Below, piece by piece: positions 7,917-17,285 of a DNA stretch of 36,569 bases. The DNA lies in NCBI GenBank assembly GCA_028820635.1, contig JAPPIG010000119.1, positions 1 through 36,569 of the forward strand, given 5' to 3'. Below the pieces are notes generated by a model. That model saw nothing but the letters and a program-made list of their open reading frames with translations, had not been told where the DNA came from and did no database searches. Position 1 is the first letter of the stretch, and the number at the start of each line of letters is the position of its first letter. A program made the translations under genes and the position numbers. The DNA is from Candidatus Poribacteria bacterium. Lineage in GTDB: Bacteria > Poribacteria > WGA-4E > WGA-3G.

Positions 7917-10900
7917 ATGAACGTTTTGGAAGATGTTTTTGAACATTGTCACAAACGGTATGCAGAAAAAGACATACTTCGCCAACGCAAAACAGTGATT
8001 ACACCTGCGTTGTATAAAAGCTTCCCCTATCACATCAAGGTGCATTGTGTGCGCAGCAATCCGATGACACTGGACGCACTTGAAAATGCAGAAATTTCCT
8101 TTATGCCGATAGGACACGCACCTGAAAACGACCAAGGACCACGCGATCTTGGCGGGGACAGGTTCTTGAAACGGCAAACTGCTCAAAACTGGCGATTGAA
8201 ACAGTGGCACGCCTCATGGGGAATACAGATATATACCGGTGTCCCCTCCGAACGAGATGATGCGCAATGGCACGACCTCGAATTTACATATCAAGCGATC
8301 TGTGCTGCCCCGGAAGCAGTTGCTACGTGTATTGAAGCACTCCTAAACATAACCGCAACCCCATTGCTGACGGTCACAAAATCCGGTGGACTGCGGTTCT
8401 CTTGCCGAATCCAGAATTACCTGCATCCAAACACCGATGAAGCGAAATTTTTCATCTATAAACAGACACCCACAGCCCACCGTGACACCTACCTAAAAAT
8501 ACATGGAGACAAAGGGTACAGCCGCTGGGATATGCGGTATGAGATTCTGTTCGGTAACCTGTTAGATCCGCCTGTCATCATCAAAGAGGTACTTTTCGCA
8601 CCTATCAATAACCTCCGTGCTGCACTTCACGAATCTGAATCATCTCAAGAAAAGTTACCAAAAGACGTTCCAAAAACTGAAAATGTTATTTTACCATCTC
8701 TCGGATCAGATAATCTTGATCTCGCGAAAAAAGCATTTTTGAAACGCGGTTTTACTTATGACCAAGAAGCAAACGGTTTTCACTACTGGACGCATAAGGA
8801 TGTAGACGCGTCGCTGTGGGAGGACAAAAACGTTGTATGGGTTCGCGCGGCTACACCAAATACCGAGTTACCTACAAGAGCCGTGCCGATAACAGATATA
8901 TGGAATGACACTGGCATTTCGGCACCAACACTTGATGCCGGATTGCCAGTGAACGAAAAAGTTAACGCCATTCGGGATGGCAATCTAAGTCCGCTGGCAA
9001 TAAAACGTTCCCCGCCAAAACTTCACAAACAGCAGACAGCACCAAAGGTATATAAAACACTAAAAGAACGTTCAGCGCAGCTACAAGATATCTTGAAGCG
9101 CGATACACGGATTCTTGCAATCACCACTTCCGAAGTAGGCATATTGACGAACACCGAAACAGAAACGCACCTTTTGCACGATCGTCTCACCTGCTTAAAT
9201 ATACCCAGTCGAAAGATCGCAGAAGCAATAGAAGAACGATACCGATCAAAAAAACTAACTTCTGTTGCACGTTGGCGGTCAATAATGTACCGGTGGAATC
9301 AAGTAAAAGATATACCGATGGTTATCCGCATGGCAAACCCTTTTCAACATGGTAATGTGTGTGAGGACCCTGAGCGATTTCGCGCTGTTCAGGAAAAAGG
9401 TGGAAATCCGAGAAAGATTATCTGTTCACAGTGTCCCGTTTATACTGCATGCCAAGAACGCGGCTATCTTTCACAACCGCTCACATTACAACGCGCAAAC
9501 GCACAGATAACACCAGTCGGGAAACTGTTTCTGGATCCACGACACACACACTTGCTCCAACAAACATTGGGCTCCACAAATGAACCGGAACGTATCTGTA
9601 TCATTGATGAACGTAAAACAGAAATAGAAAACCTATTTTTTGAATGTCTGATTCCAAAAAAAGTCATAACGGAATGGTGCGTCAACTGGCAAGGGAGCGC
9701 TTTGGGCAACTTTGCCGTGGCATTAATGAATGCCCTTGAAACGCAACGCAAACCTTATAATAATCCTATCGGTCAGATTCGTGCTGTGGTAGAAGCGTTC
9801 CATCAACACGCAGATGAGATTATTCAGCAAATGTGTTACATCAATATAAAGGGCAAAATTGTGGCACATAGAATTGTGGACACCAAAACAAAAACGGAAT
9901 TAGCACGTTACGCAATTGACTTTCAGGGCGGTGCAACTGCACACATCCCTTTGAACACTGATGCCGAAGACAAGTTGAAAACAATGGAATTGCCTCTCTT
10001 ACCGCTTGATGTTTTCACTCGCGATGATGCAGTAGGAGCGATCTCCGAATCGCGACCTATCGCGCCCACAGAGGATGTCTCTATCCCAATGCAGATAGAA
10101 GATGCAGTCACATTAGGAATCCTTAATGTCCAAACCTTAGAGAAAATAGAATTATTACCCACCGTCTGTCCGGATCCGGATTGGACGTATTGGCATCAGT
10201 TGCAGCGTTTCTTTGCGCATTACCCGCGAAATGTTGATGCTCCTATGCGGTTAAACGATAAATTTTTGACGTTTTGGATGCCGCCTAAGCTGCATCCAAA
10301 TGTCAAACGTCTTTTGTTAATATCAACATTTCTTTCTGATCCGCAGCTTCACAGGGCGTTCCCGGATGAGGAAATGGATGTCATTCGTATTGAACCGACA
10401 GCATGGGTGTCGGGTAACAAGGTCTTTCAGCTCCGCACGAGTAACAACTCGCTACGTCCATATCTAAACTACAATAACAACTCACGCATTGGGGAATTGT
10501 CTAAATTAGGCGAACGTTATTTTTTAGGTATCCATGCAGAAATTAACAGGGACCCAAGCATAAAACACGCAATTGTCACAAATGGTTCAATTAAGAATAA
10601 ATTGGTGGACCTGGCGGCAATGCAAAACGTCTGTTTCGTAGCGAATTTTAAAGCGTTACCCAAGATAGAGAAAAACATTGAAACAGCAAAGGTCTTATGG
10701 ATTGTCGGCACACCATATTGGCATCAACACGCAATTTGGCACCATGCACAAATGCTGTTTGGAAATGATGAAAAACCGCTTAATTACGAAGCAGATGTAT
10801 GGACTGACAACTATAAAGACGAACGGATACAAGAGGTTTATGATCAAAACGTGGTGGGGATACTCACACAGATCGTCGGATGGGCAGGACTAAACAGCAG

Positions 10901-11345
10901 TAGTGGTAAGACGGTGATGCTGCTCAACAACTTCGAAATACCCGACATTACCGATAGACCGGAAACATCTCTTTTTGATTGGGAAGACTTTGAAATCGCC
11001 GGTGGGTTACATAAACTTGAGGAAACAATACGCACACGCGAACGTTTTGAGACGGAGAGTGAAAACCTAACAGTCGAAGCCAGTAGAGAAGAAGTAGAAC
11101 GTATTTTAGGATGCTCCTCAAGGCAAGCGAACCGTGTGTTGCAGAAGCTACGGGGCGGCAACATTCCTCGCGTTACTTTTCGAGAGCAGATCCTTTTTCT
11201 TCTCTCCTCCAGCCGTGAGAAAACAACATCATCACTCGTCTCAGCGATTGATGCCAGCCCTCAGGCAATCGGAAATGAGCTCAAGCGGCTTTTAGATGAA
11301 GGTGAGATTATCAGGGTGCGGCGGGGCGTCTACGCACTTCCGTAG
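7917..11345 (+). CDS. Giant paralog A: AEP-primase-like / XPD-DinG-like / wHTH protein
   Basis: 1142 aa, paralogous over its full length to the minus-strand proteins at 25032 and 31024. N-terminal part: W-H-D-L-E (D120, E122), then P-L-L-T-V-T-K-S-G-G-L-R-F (about 149-161), then W-D-x-R-Y-E-I ... L-D-P-P-V-I (204-221). The order and spacing resemble archaeo-eukaryotic primase motifs I-III, with Arg where motif II normally has His. Middle: C482-x20-C503-x2-C506-x5-C512, like the XPD/DinG Fe-S cysteines, then CIIDER (561-566) as a DExx box, LISTFLSD (801-808) as motif III, and TQIVGWAG (984-991) as a weakened motif VI. No Walker A is visible where it should precede the cysteines. C-terminus: HTH (EEVERILGCSSRQANRVLQK) and a winged helix ending V-R-R-G-V-Y-A-L-P. 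GGAG abuts the ATG, but alignment with the paralogs supports this start. A replication or repair role is inferred. Confidence 0.6.
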   Translation: MNVLEDVFEHCHKRYAEKDILRQRKTVITPALYKSFPYHIKVHCVRSNPMTLDALENAEISFMPIGHAPENDQGPRDLGGDRFLKRQTAQNWRLKQWHASWGIQIYTGVPSERDDAQWHDLEFTYQAICAAPEAVATCIEALLNITATPLLTVTKSGGLRFSCRIQNYLHPNTDEAKFFIYKQTPTAHRDTYLKIHGDKGYSRWDMRYEILFGNLLDPPVIIKEVLFAPINNLRAALHESESSQEKLPKDVPKTENVILPSLGSDNLDLAKKAFLKRGFTYDQEANGFHYWTHKDVDASLWEDKNVVWVRAATPNTELPTRAVPITDIWNDTGISAPTLDAGLPVNEKVNAIRDGNLSPLAIKRSPPKLHKQQTAPKVYKTLKERSAQLQDILKRDTRILAITTSEVGILTNTETETHLLHDRLTCLNIPSRKIAEAIEERYRSKKLTSVARWRSIMYRWNQVKDIPMVIRMANPFQHGNVCEDPERFRAVQEKGGNPRKIICSQCPVYTACQERGYLSQPLTLQRANAQITPVGKLFLDPRHTHLLQQTLGSTNEPERICIIDERKTEIENLFFECLIPKKVITEWCVNWQGSALGNFAVALMNALETQRKPYNNPIGQIRAVVEAFHQHADEIIQQMCYINIKGKIVAHRIVDTKTKTELARYAIDFQGGATAHIPLNTDAEDKLKTMELPLLPLDVFTRDDAVGAISESRPIAPTEDVSIPMQIEDAVTLGILNVQTLEKIELLPTVCPDPDWTYWHQLQRFFAHYPRNVDAPMRLNDKFLTFWMPPKLHPNVKRLLLISTFLSDPQLHRAFPDEEMDVIRIEPTAWVSGNKVFQLRTSNNSLRPYLNYNNNSRIGELSKLGERYFLGIHAEINRDPSIKHAIVTNGSIKNKLVDLAAMQNVCFVANFKALPKIEKNIETAKVLWIVGTPYWHQHAIWHHAQMLFGNDEKPLNYEADVWTDNYKDERIQEVYDQNVVGILTQIVGWAGLNSSSGKTVMLLNNFEIPDITDRPETSLFDWEDFEIAGGLHKLEETIRTRERFETESENLTVEASREEVERILGCSSRQANRVLQKLRGGNIPRVTFREQILFLLSSSREKTTSSLVSAIDASPQAIGNELKRLLDEGEIIRVRRGVYALP
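10032..10056. repeat. REP-like unit inserted in frame within giant paralog A
   Basis: These 25 bases are identical to the intergenic unit at 7398-7422. They encode VGAISESR (residues 706-713). Paralog C has about 15 fewer residues here (it reads S-L-N-E-T-M-K-I-P across this point). The repeat therefore seems to have inserted into the gene without breaking the frame. Confidence 0.8.
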
Positions 11346-11485
11346 AATATTGCTGTCTTGGTGAATGTGAACTTATATTGTTAACTTTCCGTATAATTCT
11401 GTATGTGACAATTTTTCCCACTTCATGACGTCTTGCACACATTATCTGTGATTGGTTAACGAATCGGTATAATTTTAACGTCATA

Positions 11486-11965
11486 TTAACGAAGGAATTG
11501 ATTTTTTTCACAGTGAAGGACAATTTCCTCTCCTTCTTTTTTTAACGTAACCTTTTTAGGCAGGATCTCTTTTACGCTGACATTGCCAAAGGTTTCACCG
11601 ACCTTGACTGTGTGGAATTGGTTTGATTGACGTTCTACTATAAAGGCTGTGGCATTGCTACCATCAGAGGCAATTGTCGTACCGATAAGGGTATACTGTG
11701 GTGTTTTTTGAGGCGGTTTCCATCCGAGTGGACGAAAAATGTTGTTGTCCACAATAAGTTGGTAAAACTCGTTTGGAGTTTCGCTATTTGTGAAGGCAGC
11801 TTTCTTCATATTTGACTTGATAGCGTGAACCTCTACAGGTTTTTTCAGGCTGGGAGTTGCCACAGCAGAATTCGGTTGTAGGAGGTGTTGACGGTGTAAA
11901 AAAGTACCGACAGCAATGAGAAGCAGAACAAGGCAGATTGCAATGAGAGAGTTTTTTATAGACAT
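11486..11965 (-). CDS. GspC/PilP-like single-span membrane protein
   Basis: 159 aa from the ATG at 11965, five bases after the sigma factor stop. An in-frame ATG at 11986 would overlap that gene. An N-terminal membrane anchor (about residues 7-22, IAICLVLLLIAVGTFL) is followed by a periplasmic part. That part contains IVDNNIFRPLGW and Y-x-L-I-G-T, then V-x-V-G-E-x-F-G ... V-x-L-K-K-E-G-E-E-I-V-L. This pattern matches the homology region of type II secretion GspC and pilus PilP proteins. It is co-transcribed with the ECF sigma factor. No other secretion genes are present, so it may be an isolated relative, or act with chromosomal machinery, or serve as the sigma factor's membrane partner. Confidence 0.6.
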   Translation of the reverse strand: MSIKNSLIAICLVLLLIAVGTFLHRQHLLQPNSAVATPSLKKPVEVHAIKSNMKKAAFTNSETPNEFYQLIVDNNIFRPLGWKPPQKTPQYTLIGTTIASDGSNATAFIVERQSNQFHTVKVGETFGNVSVKEILPKKVTLKKEGEEIVLHCEKNQFLR

Positions 11966-11970
11966 AATGT

Positions 11971-12597
11971 TTAGGCTTTGTACCATCCAAGTGGTTCGTT
12001 TTGCAAGTAGGGACGCAACATATCCCGGAGTTTCCGATGCACATGGTGTAAGTGGGTTTTAATAGTTCCTTCTGATTTATTCAAACGCTGGGCAATATCT
12101 TTTATCCGGAGTTCCTCTCCATAGCGCAAATAAAAAACATCGCGTTGACCGGTCGGCAGTTGGCGCACAGCCTTACCGACGATATTTCTAAATTCCTTCT
12201 TTTCAAGGATTTGACTGATTGAAAGTTGTTTTTGGCTTGCTTCAAGAGTTTCATTCGCGTGTTGTGGTAATTCTTCCCAACTCAGAACAAATCGTTTGTT
12301 TTGCTTGCGAAGGAAATCAATACTACAATTGATTGCAATTTTATACAGCCAACTGTAAAAAGCAGATTGTCCTTTAAAGTTTGGAAGTGCTTGCCATGCT
12401 TTCAAAAACACCTCTTGGCAAATGTCTTCCGCTGTTTCACGGTCCCGCACTCGCTGATAAATCAGATTATAGATTTTCTGCTGATATTTGCTCACAATCG
12501 GGTTAAAAGCATCTACTTCACCCATTTGTGTGCGTGTAATAAGTTCTTTCTCTTCGAAGGGGCTAAGTTCTGAGTTTTTTGTTGCAGTATTTTCCAT
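11971..12597 (-). CDS. ECF-family RNA polymerase sigma factor
   Basis: 208 aa. Region 2 spans about residues 25-95, with YNLIYQRVRDRETAEDICQEVFLKAW and FYSWLYKIAINCSIDFLRK as the typical 2.1-2.4 signatures. Region 4 spans about 140-195, with LPTGQRDVFYLRYGEELRIKDIAQRLNKSEGTIKTHLHHVHRKLR as its helix-turn-helix (quoted here by its ends: LPTGQRDVFY and SEGTIKTHLH). It matches RpoE-like ECF factors in length. The bipartite motif at 12723-12749 lies about 126 bases upstream and is shared with the second sigma gene, so autoregulation is likely. The membrane protein gene follows directly. Confidence 0.93.
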   Translation of the reverse strand: MENTATKNSELSPFEEKELITRTQMGEVDAFNPIVSKYQQKIYNLIYQRVRDRETAEDICQEVFLKAWQALPNFKGQSAFYSWLYKIAINCSIDFLRKQNKRFVLSWEELPQHANETLEASQKQLSISQILEKKEFRNIVGKAVRQLPTGQRDVFYLRYGEELRIKDIAQRLNKSEGTIKTHLHHVHRKLRDMLRPYLQNEPLGWYKA

Positions 12598-12627
12598 GTT
12601 TTCCTTTCGTATATGTTGCTAAAGTCT

Positions 12628-12660
12628 GTAGGTCAGTTTCGCAAACTCTACCCGACCTAC
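12628..12660. repeat. REP-like palindrome in the ECF leader
   Basis: GTAGGTCAG...CCCGACCTAC forms a hairpin between the predicted ECF promoter and the sigma factor start on the minus strand. It would therefore be transcribed in the 5' leader of that mRNA. Confidence 0.75.
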
Positions 12661-12722
12661 AATTCACTTGCTTAAATATTTTATGGAATGATAGACAATA
12701 TCAGACCTCTTGTACATATAAA

Positions 12723-12749
12723 GACACAATTTTTAAGAGAAAGGGTGCA
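12723..12749 (-). promoter_or_regulatory. ECF-type promoter candidate 1
   Basis: On the minus strand it reads TGCACC, 15 bases, TGTGTC, followed by TTTA. The same two blocks, 16 bases apart, occur upstream of the second sigma gene (15869-15896, minus) and upstream of the small gene at 18840 (plus). A -35/-10 pair recognised by one or both ECF factors is the simplest reading. Confidence 0.65.
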
Positions 12750-12856
12750 AAAAAGGAAATTAGGGGTTTATTCGTTGTAATTTGTGGTAGGAAAAAAATA
12801 GTATAAGGTAGACATGGCACAAGGCGTGCATCTCCAAAGGGATAGAAAGCGGTTGA

Positions 12857-15754
12857 TCATTTTCTGATAGAACTTATGATAGCATTTTCAACTTCTGGAG
12901 ACGCTTCTTCAATTGATGTGTGAAATATTCCGCTCTGTTTGGTCGCAATGTAAAGCTTATCGTGGCTGGCAGATAGAGATATAACTTTATCTGGAATGTT
13001 TGAGGAGATCTGTTTCCATTTAGCATGAGAATCTAAGCGATAAACTCCCATATCGCCCGCACCATAAAAATTGGATTCGTCCATAGCGAACCGATCTATG
13101 ATGATGTGCGTTCCAATATTATCCGTTAACATACGCCAGTGTTCTCCGTTTTGTGAGGTCAGCACGCCTGTATCCGTAGCAACATAAACTGTAGCCCTCA
13201 CAAACATTATGTCCTTGATATGGACAAAACTGGACGGAAGATTAGGCGTAACATCTCGCCAGCTGTTTCCGCCATCAAACGATTGAAATAACCTGCCATC
13301 CCGTTTACCAACGTAGACAGTTTCCGCTGAAGCTGCTAACTTGAATCCTCTATCCGATTCATTATCAAGTTGTTTACCGGTGTCTATCAATCCTGTATCT
13401 GTTAATTTTAGACTGCTGGGTTCCCATTTGAAAAGTCTTCGCATATATTCTATGTAGAAGGTTTTACCGCTAACAGCAAATCCACCGGACTTCAGTAGTT
13501 GAGCTTCTTCAATATCTAAGAGATTTGTGTCTATCTCATCTTCATCGCTTGTCCGCAGTTTGGGAGGAGATATCCTGTGAACCATTGCGAGTACATTATC
13601 GTCAGGATGTAAACGGAAAATTCGTAATTCTTTTCGTTGAGACGTAATTGCATAAAGTATGTCGTTGGTAATTATTAACTTTGAGTAGGTGAAATAATTT
13701 AAATCTTGTTCTACATTGCTCGTTGGCGTTGGTATGAATTCACCATAATCAATGCGAACATCTTCCCATGAGTTTCCATTATCAGCTGATTTGAAAAATC
13801 CAGCACCAGTATACACATAGAGGCTGTCATTAAAAGCGACCAAATCTTGCATTTTGGTTCTTACCATTCCATTCATGAAAGAATGCCACGAGTCACCGCC
13901 ATCAGTTGTGCGAATAATACCTGATACCCCTACCTTATAAAAGGAATTCTCATTTACTGCTATGATTGAAGAACTATTTGATGGAAGTGAATTTATGTCA
14001 AATCCGAGGTTTGTCCAAGTTTGCCCGCCGTCTCTTGATCGGAATGCCGGAACACCTAATACTAAAAGAGTTTTGTCAAACGCGGAAATTTTTGTAGGAA
14101 ATCTAAGCAACGGTTTCTCTATGAAAGATTTATTTTTAGGCGTTATTTCGTTCCATGTATATCCTAAATCAGTTGAGTGGAAAATCCTATGAGGCATTTT
14201 GTAAGATTCTGGATTAAGAAAATCTTGACCCGTTAAAACGTAAAGATCGTTTTCAAAAACTGCCATTGAGTGAACAGTTTTTAATGGATCCACTGGCAAT
14301 TGCTTCCAAACCCCTAAATTCAAGCGATAGAGACCTCGGTTTGTTCCAATAAACACTGAGTCTCCAATCGTAGCAACTGCGGTAATACTTTTTCCTGTCA
14401 ATTCATTATTCAGAGGGAACCATTCTTTACCCAAATCAGCAGATCTAAAAACCCCTTTATCTTGCAAGGCGAGATATATTACAAAGTTTTCTTGTGTATT
14501 ACCTCTTATTATTAACCCAACAGCATCTCCACTGGGGCGAGAGCTGAACCTGCTCCATGTTTCACCACCATCGGCTGAAGCAAATATCTCATCAGCATTG
14601 ACAGAATAAATAACACCTTGATGTTCAGTTATTGGGGACTGGAACGTGTTAATAGGAGCATTAGAATTAATATTCATCCATGTCGTTTTGTCTTCCATTA
14701 GTCTGTAAATGCTCGTTGATGAAACTGCGTGGATACTATTTTCTGAAGTCGCAAAGAAGTTAAATCGGTGAGACCCTTGTGGTCCATTTGCCTGTGTCCA
14801 GCGAACAACTGAGGAATTGAGACCGTTTTCTTGAGCATTGGCAGCGAAGTCTGGATCGGAAACCGTTGCACCAACACCTTCACTTCTACTATTCGTCACG
14901 CCTCTCATAATTTGGTTTTGCGCAGCTGGGTTGGAAATAACATCAATGTGTATAGGTGATTCAACGATTTCAATCGTCGGTTCAGAGAGTGCATCAAAAT
15001 TATACGGCATCTGAAAGTGCGCAATATATTGGTGCATTGTCCCCAATAGTAACAGAACCAGCACCGCAGCTGTACCGAAAGCTGCCCACGGCAGCAATGG
15101 TTTTGCTATCGGTGGTGATGGCTTGATGTCAGCTACTTGTCTCATGATGCTTTCAGTTAAATCTGTAGACAATTGCACGCTTCCAAGATTTTCGGTGATT
15201 AAATGTTCCTCTTCTGCTTTCAAGCGGTTTCGTGCTCGGCAAATCCTACTTTTAATTGTGTTTACTGATACACCTAAAAATTTGCTTATTTCCTGTGCTG
15301 TCATTTCACCGAGGTAAAAGAGGGTTAATACTGTGCGTTCGCTCTCTGGCAATTTTGCCAGCAGCTTTTTAATGATTGTGCGGTAATGCGCGGTCGTTTC
15401 TAATTTCCGTTGTTCCAATTCATAATGTGTATAAAAAGACTGTTCTAATTCTTCCATTGGAGTATCCTCTATGGATTGAACTTGGGTTTTGTTCTTACGA
15501 AACCAATTAAGGCAAATCCGATTCGCTATCACATAGACCCACCCATCAAATTGTTTGGGATTTTTGAGTGTTGGGAGTTTTTTGTATACTTTAAGAAAAG
15601 TATCTTGGGTGATTTCTTCAGCAATATGATAGTCTCCAGTCTTCCGCCAAGCGAGTGCGTGAATTCGCTTTTGGTACTTTTGCACTAAGATACTAAATGC
15701 TTCTTTTTCACCATCCAAAATTCTTTGAATTAGTTGAACATTGTTTTCTGCCAT
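12857..15754 (-). CDS. ECF sigma factor fused to membrane span and BNR/YCF48-like propeller
   Basis: 965 aa from the ATG at 15754 (GAGGGA seven bases upstream); an upstream in-frame ATG at 15802 lacks this site. Residues 1-190 form an ECF sigma factor: region 2 (ILDGEKEAFSILVQKYQKRI ... WVYVIANRICLNWFRK) and region 4 (LPESERTVLTLFYLGEMTAQ, EISKFLGVSVNTIKSRICRA). One membrane span follows (LPWAAFGTAAVLVLLLLGTM, about 210-230). The remaining 700 or so residues carry repeated S-x-D-x-G-x-[ST]-W motifs (SADGGETW, STDLGYTW, SRDGGQTW, TTDGGDSW, SADNGNSW, SFDGGNSW). These are BNR/YCF48-type propeller blades lying outside the membrane. It is probably a one-protein sensor and transcription factor; how the sigma part is released is unknown. 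Confidence 0.88.
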   Translation of the reverse strand: MAENNVQLIQRILDGEKEAFSILVQKYQKRIHALAWRKTGDYHIAEEITQDTFLKVYKKLPTLKNPKQFDGWVYVIANRICLNWFRKNKTQVQSIEDTPMEELEQSFYTHYELEQRKLETTAHYRTIIKKLLAKLPESERTVLTLFYLGEMTAQEISKFLGVSVNTIKSRICRARNRLKAEEEHLITENLGSVQLSTDLTESIMRQVADIKPSPPIAKPLLPWAAFGTAAVLVLLLLGTMHQYIAHFQMPYNFDALSEPTIEIVESPIHIDVISNPAAQNQIMRGVTNSRSEGVGATVSDPDFAANAQENGLNSSVVRWTQANGPQGSHRFNFFATSENSIHAVSSTSIYRLMEDKTTWMNINSNAPINTFQSPITEHQGVIYSVNADEIFASADGGETWSRFSSRPSGDAVGLIIRGNTQENFVIYLALQDKGVFRSADLGKEWFPLNNELTGKSITAVATIGDSVFIGTNRGLYRLNLGVWKQLPVDPLKTVHSMAVFENDLYVLTGQDFLNPESYKMPHRIFHSTDLGYTWNEITPKNKSFIEKPLLRFPTKISAFDKTLLVLGVPAFRSRDGGQTWTNLGFDINSLPSNSSSIIAVNENSFYKVGVSGIIRTTDGGDSWHSFMNGMVRTKMQDLVAFNDSLYVYTGAGFFKSADNGNSWEDVRIDYGEFIPTPTSNVEQDLNYFTYSKLIITNDILYAITSQRKELRIFRLHPDDNVLAMVHRISPPKLRTSDEDEIDTNLLDIEEAQLLKSGGFAVSGKTFYIEYMRRLFKWEPSSLKLTDTGLIDTGKQLDNESDRGFKLAASAETVYVGKRDGRLFQSFDGGNSWRDVTPNLPSSFVHIKDIMFVRATVYVATDTGVLTSQNGEHWRMLTDNIGTHIIIDRFAMDESNFYGAGDMGVYRLDSHAKWKQISSNIPDKVISLSASHDKLYIATKQSGIFHTSIEEASPEVENAIISSIRK

Positions 15755-15868
15755 TGAACTTCCCTCAGAGTTAACCTGGATTATTAGATGTAATAGCGGC
15801 AAATTTGCACATAAATTGGTGTCAAATTCTTCTCTACATTAACAGACATGATATTCCTTTAGAGTTAA

Positions 15869-15896
15869 GACACAGTTTTTTGGGTAAAAGGGTGCA
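15869..15896 (-). promoter_or_regulatory. ECF-type promoter candidate 2
   Basis: On the minus strand it reads TGCACC, 16 bases, TGTGTC, about 115 bases upstream of the sigma/propeller fusion. It matches the sites at 12723-12749 and 18732-18759, including a CTTT following the first block. Confidence 0.65.
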
Positions 15897-15920
15897 AAAG
15901 GTGAAAAAAGTTTAAATTAA

Positions 15921-17268
15921 CGCTCTTCCCGTCAAATCCCCATGCTTTAGCTTGTGGGATGTAGACGGCTCATGTCTTTGTTGTCCAAAAAACATTTATG
16001 TCTGACCTCAATATGGTATAATGTGGTGGATGAAAACCTACAAATACGAGTTATCGCATCAATCTAATACGCTTCGGCTTGGCAACTTGCTTGACGATCT
16101 ACACCAAGTGCATGTTCACGTTCTCAGGCTACAGCGTAGATATTACCGTCTTTTTGGCAAATACATATCTGCCTATACGATGAATGCTCATATTGCGAAG
16201 TTGAAAAAACGAACAAAGCCACACTGGAAACAGTTGCCGAGTCAAGTTGTTCAAGATATTGTGCTTCGTATAGATAAAGGTTACAAGAAGTTTTTTCAGA
16301 ACATCAAGGACCGTCAAGCAGGAAAAACGACGAGAAAAGTCGGTAGACCGCATATCAAACCGCGCCATAAATACACCTCTATGACATTCACACAAGCAGG
16401 CTATAAAATAGAGAACAACCGTATTTATATCGGTTGCCTTAGAAAGTGGTTTACTTTTTGGAAACATCGTGATTGGTCAGGCACTATCAAAACCGTGACG
16501 ATCAAACGCGATAATGTTGGGGATTATTATCTTATTCTTGCTTGTGACAACTGCGCCCCTTCAGAAAATCTATCCCTAACAGGTAATAGAGTAGGTGTAG
16601 ATTTCGGACTCAACACATTTCTCACACTCTCAGATGAGACCAAAATAAAGTCTCCAGAGTTCTATAAGAAAAGTCTCAACGCTATTCGTGCTGCACACAA
16701 AGCTTTATCCAGAAAACAATACCTCTCTAACGGATGGTATAAAGCGAAACGCCACTTATGTCGTGTGTCCAAGAAGATAGCCAATCAGCGGAGAGACTGG
16801 TTTTTCAAGTTAGCGTTACGGCTCGTTCACAAATACGATCACATAGCGATTGAAAGCCTCAATCTTGATGCGATGAAACGACTATGGGGTCGTAAGGTAT
16901 CCGATTATGCTTTCGGTGAGTTTGCGCTTATTCTCAATTGGACTTGCAACAAACATGGCAAAGTCCTTGCCAAAGCAGATAAATGGCAACCCACAACAAA
17001 ATCTTGCCATCACTGCGGAAATAGAAATCCTGATATAAAACTCAACGATAGATATTGGACTTGCCAAGCATGTCAAACACATCATGACAGAGACATCAAC
17101 GCTGCTATAAATATATTGCAGGCTGGGGTACCCGCATAATGCGATAAAACCGTTCTGATACGGAATAAAAGCCTGCGGGTGGAGCAAAAATAAGTCGTTT
17201 GTTTCTACGGAAACAACGCATTTGCGATGAAACCGAAGCCCCTACCTTTAGGTAGGGGGTGGTATCAC
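15921..17268 (+). mobile_element. TnpB-only IS200/IS605-type element (approximate ends)
   Basis: The element contains an intact TnpB but no TnpA (Y1 transposase). The left part has an imperfect hairpin near 15938-15959 (CCCATGC/GCTTGTGGG). The right part has a strong hairpin CCCCTACC-TTTA-GGTAGGGG (17240-17257) followed by TCAC at 17265-17268, the usual right-end cleavage type. The exact ends are inferred from structure, not from a target duplication, which this family does not make. Confidence 0.65.
16030..17139 (+). CDS. tnpB: RNA-guided nuclease TnpB
   Basis: 369 aa from the ATG at 16030 (GGTGG just upstream; an extended -10, TGGTATAAT, lies at 16015-16022). The RuvC-like active site is complete: G-V-D-F-G-L-N (D191), I-A-I-E-S-L (E275) and H-D-R-D-I-N-A-A-I-N-I (D355). 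The four-cysteine zinc finger is present (C326, C329, C345, C348). Length is normal for the family. TnpB proteins cut DNA next to a target-adjacent motif, guided by an RNA from the transposon right end. It is probably active as a nuclease but cannot transpose by itself without a Y1 transposase in trans. Confidence 0.93.
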   Translation: MKTYKYELSHQSNTLRLGNLLDDLHQVHVHVLRLQRRYYRLFGKYISAYTMNAHIAKLKKRTKPHWKQLPSQVVQDIVLRIDKGYKKFFQNIKDRQAGKTTRKVGRPHIKPRHKYTSMTFTQAGYKIENNRIYIGCLRKWFTFWKHRDWSGTIKTVTIKRDNVGDYYLILACDNCAPSENLSLTGNRVGVDFGLNTFLTLSDETKIKSPEFYKKSLNAIRAAHKALSRKQYLSNGWYKAKRHLCRVSKKIANQRRDWFFKLALRLVHKYDHIAIESLNLDAMKRLWGRKVSDYAFGEFALILNWTCNKHGKVLAKADKWQPTTKSCHHCGNRNPDIKLNDRYWTCQACQTHHDRDINAAINILQAGVPA

Positions 17269-17285
17269 ATAATTATCATAATTTG
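17130..17285 (+). ncRNA. Candidate omega (right-end) RNA of TnpB
   Basis: The region after the TnpB stop runs through the right-end hairpin at 17240-17257. In this family the guide RNA scaffold covers the 3' end of tnpB and the right end, with the guide taken from bases just outside. If the end is at 17268, the guide would begin with ATAATTATCATAATTTGAAA. Limits are inferred. Confidence 0.5.

Noticed and set aside
10887..10919. S-S-S-G-K-T in giant paralog A as a Walker A motif
   Set aside because: It lies after the motif VI-like segment, lacks the preceding glycines, and the paralogs read L-A-N-K-K and W-T-D-K-T there.
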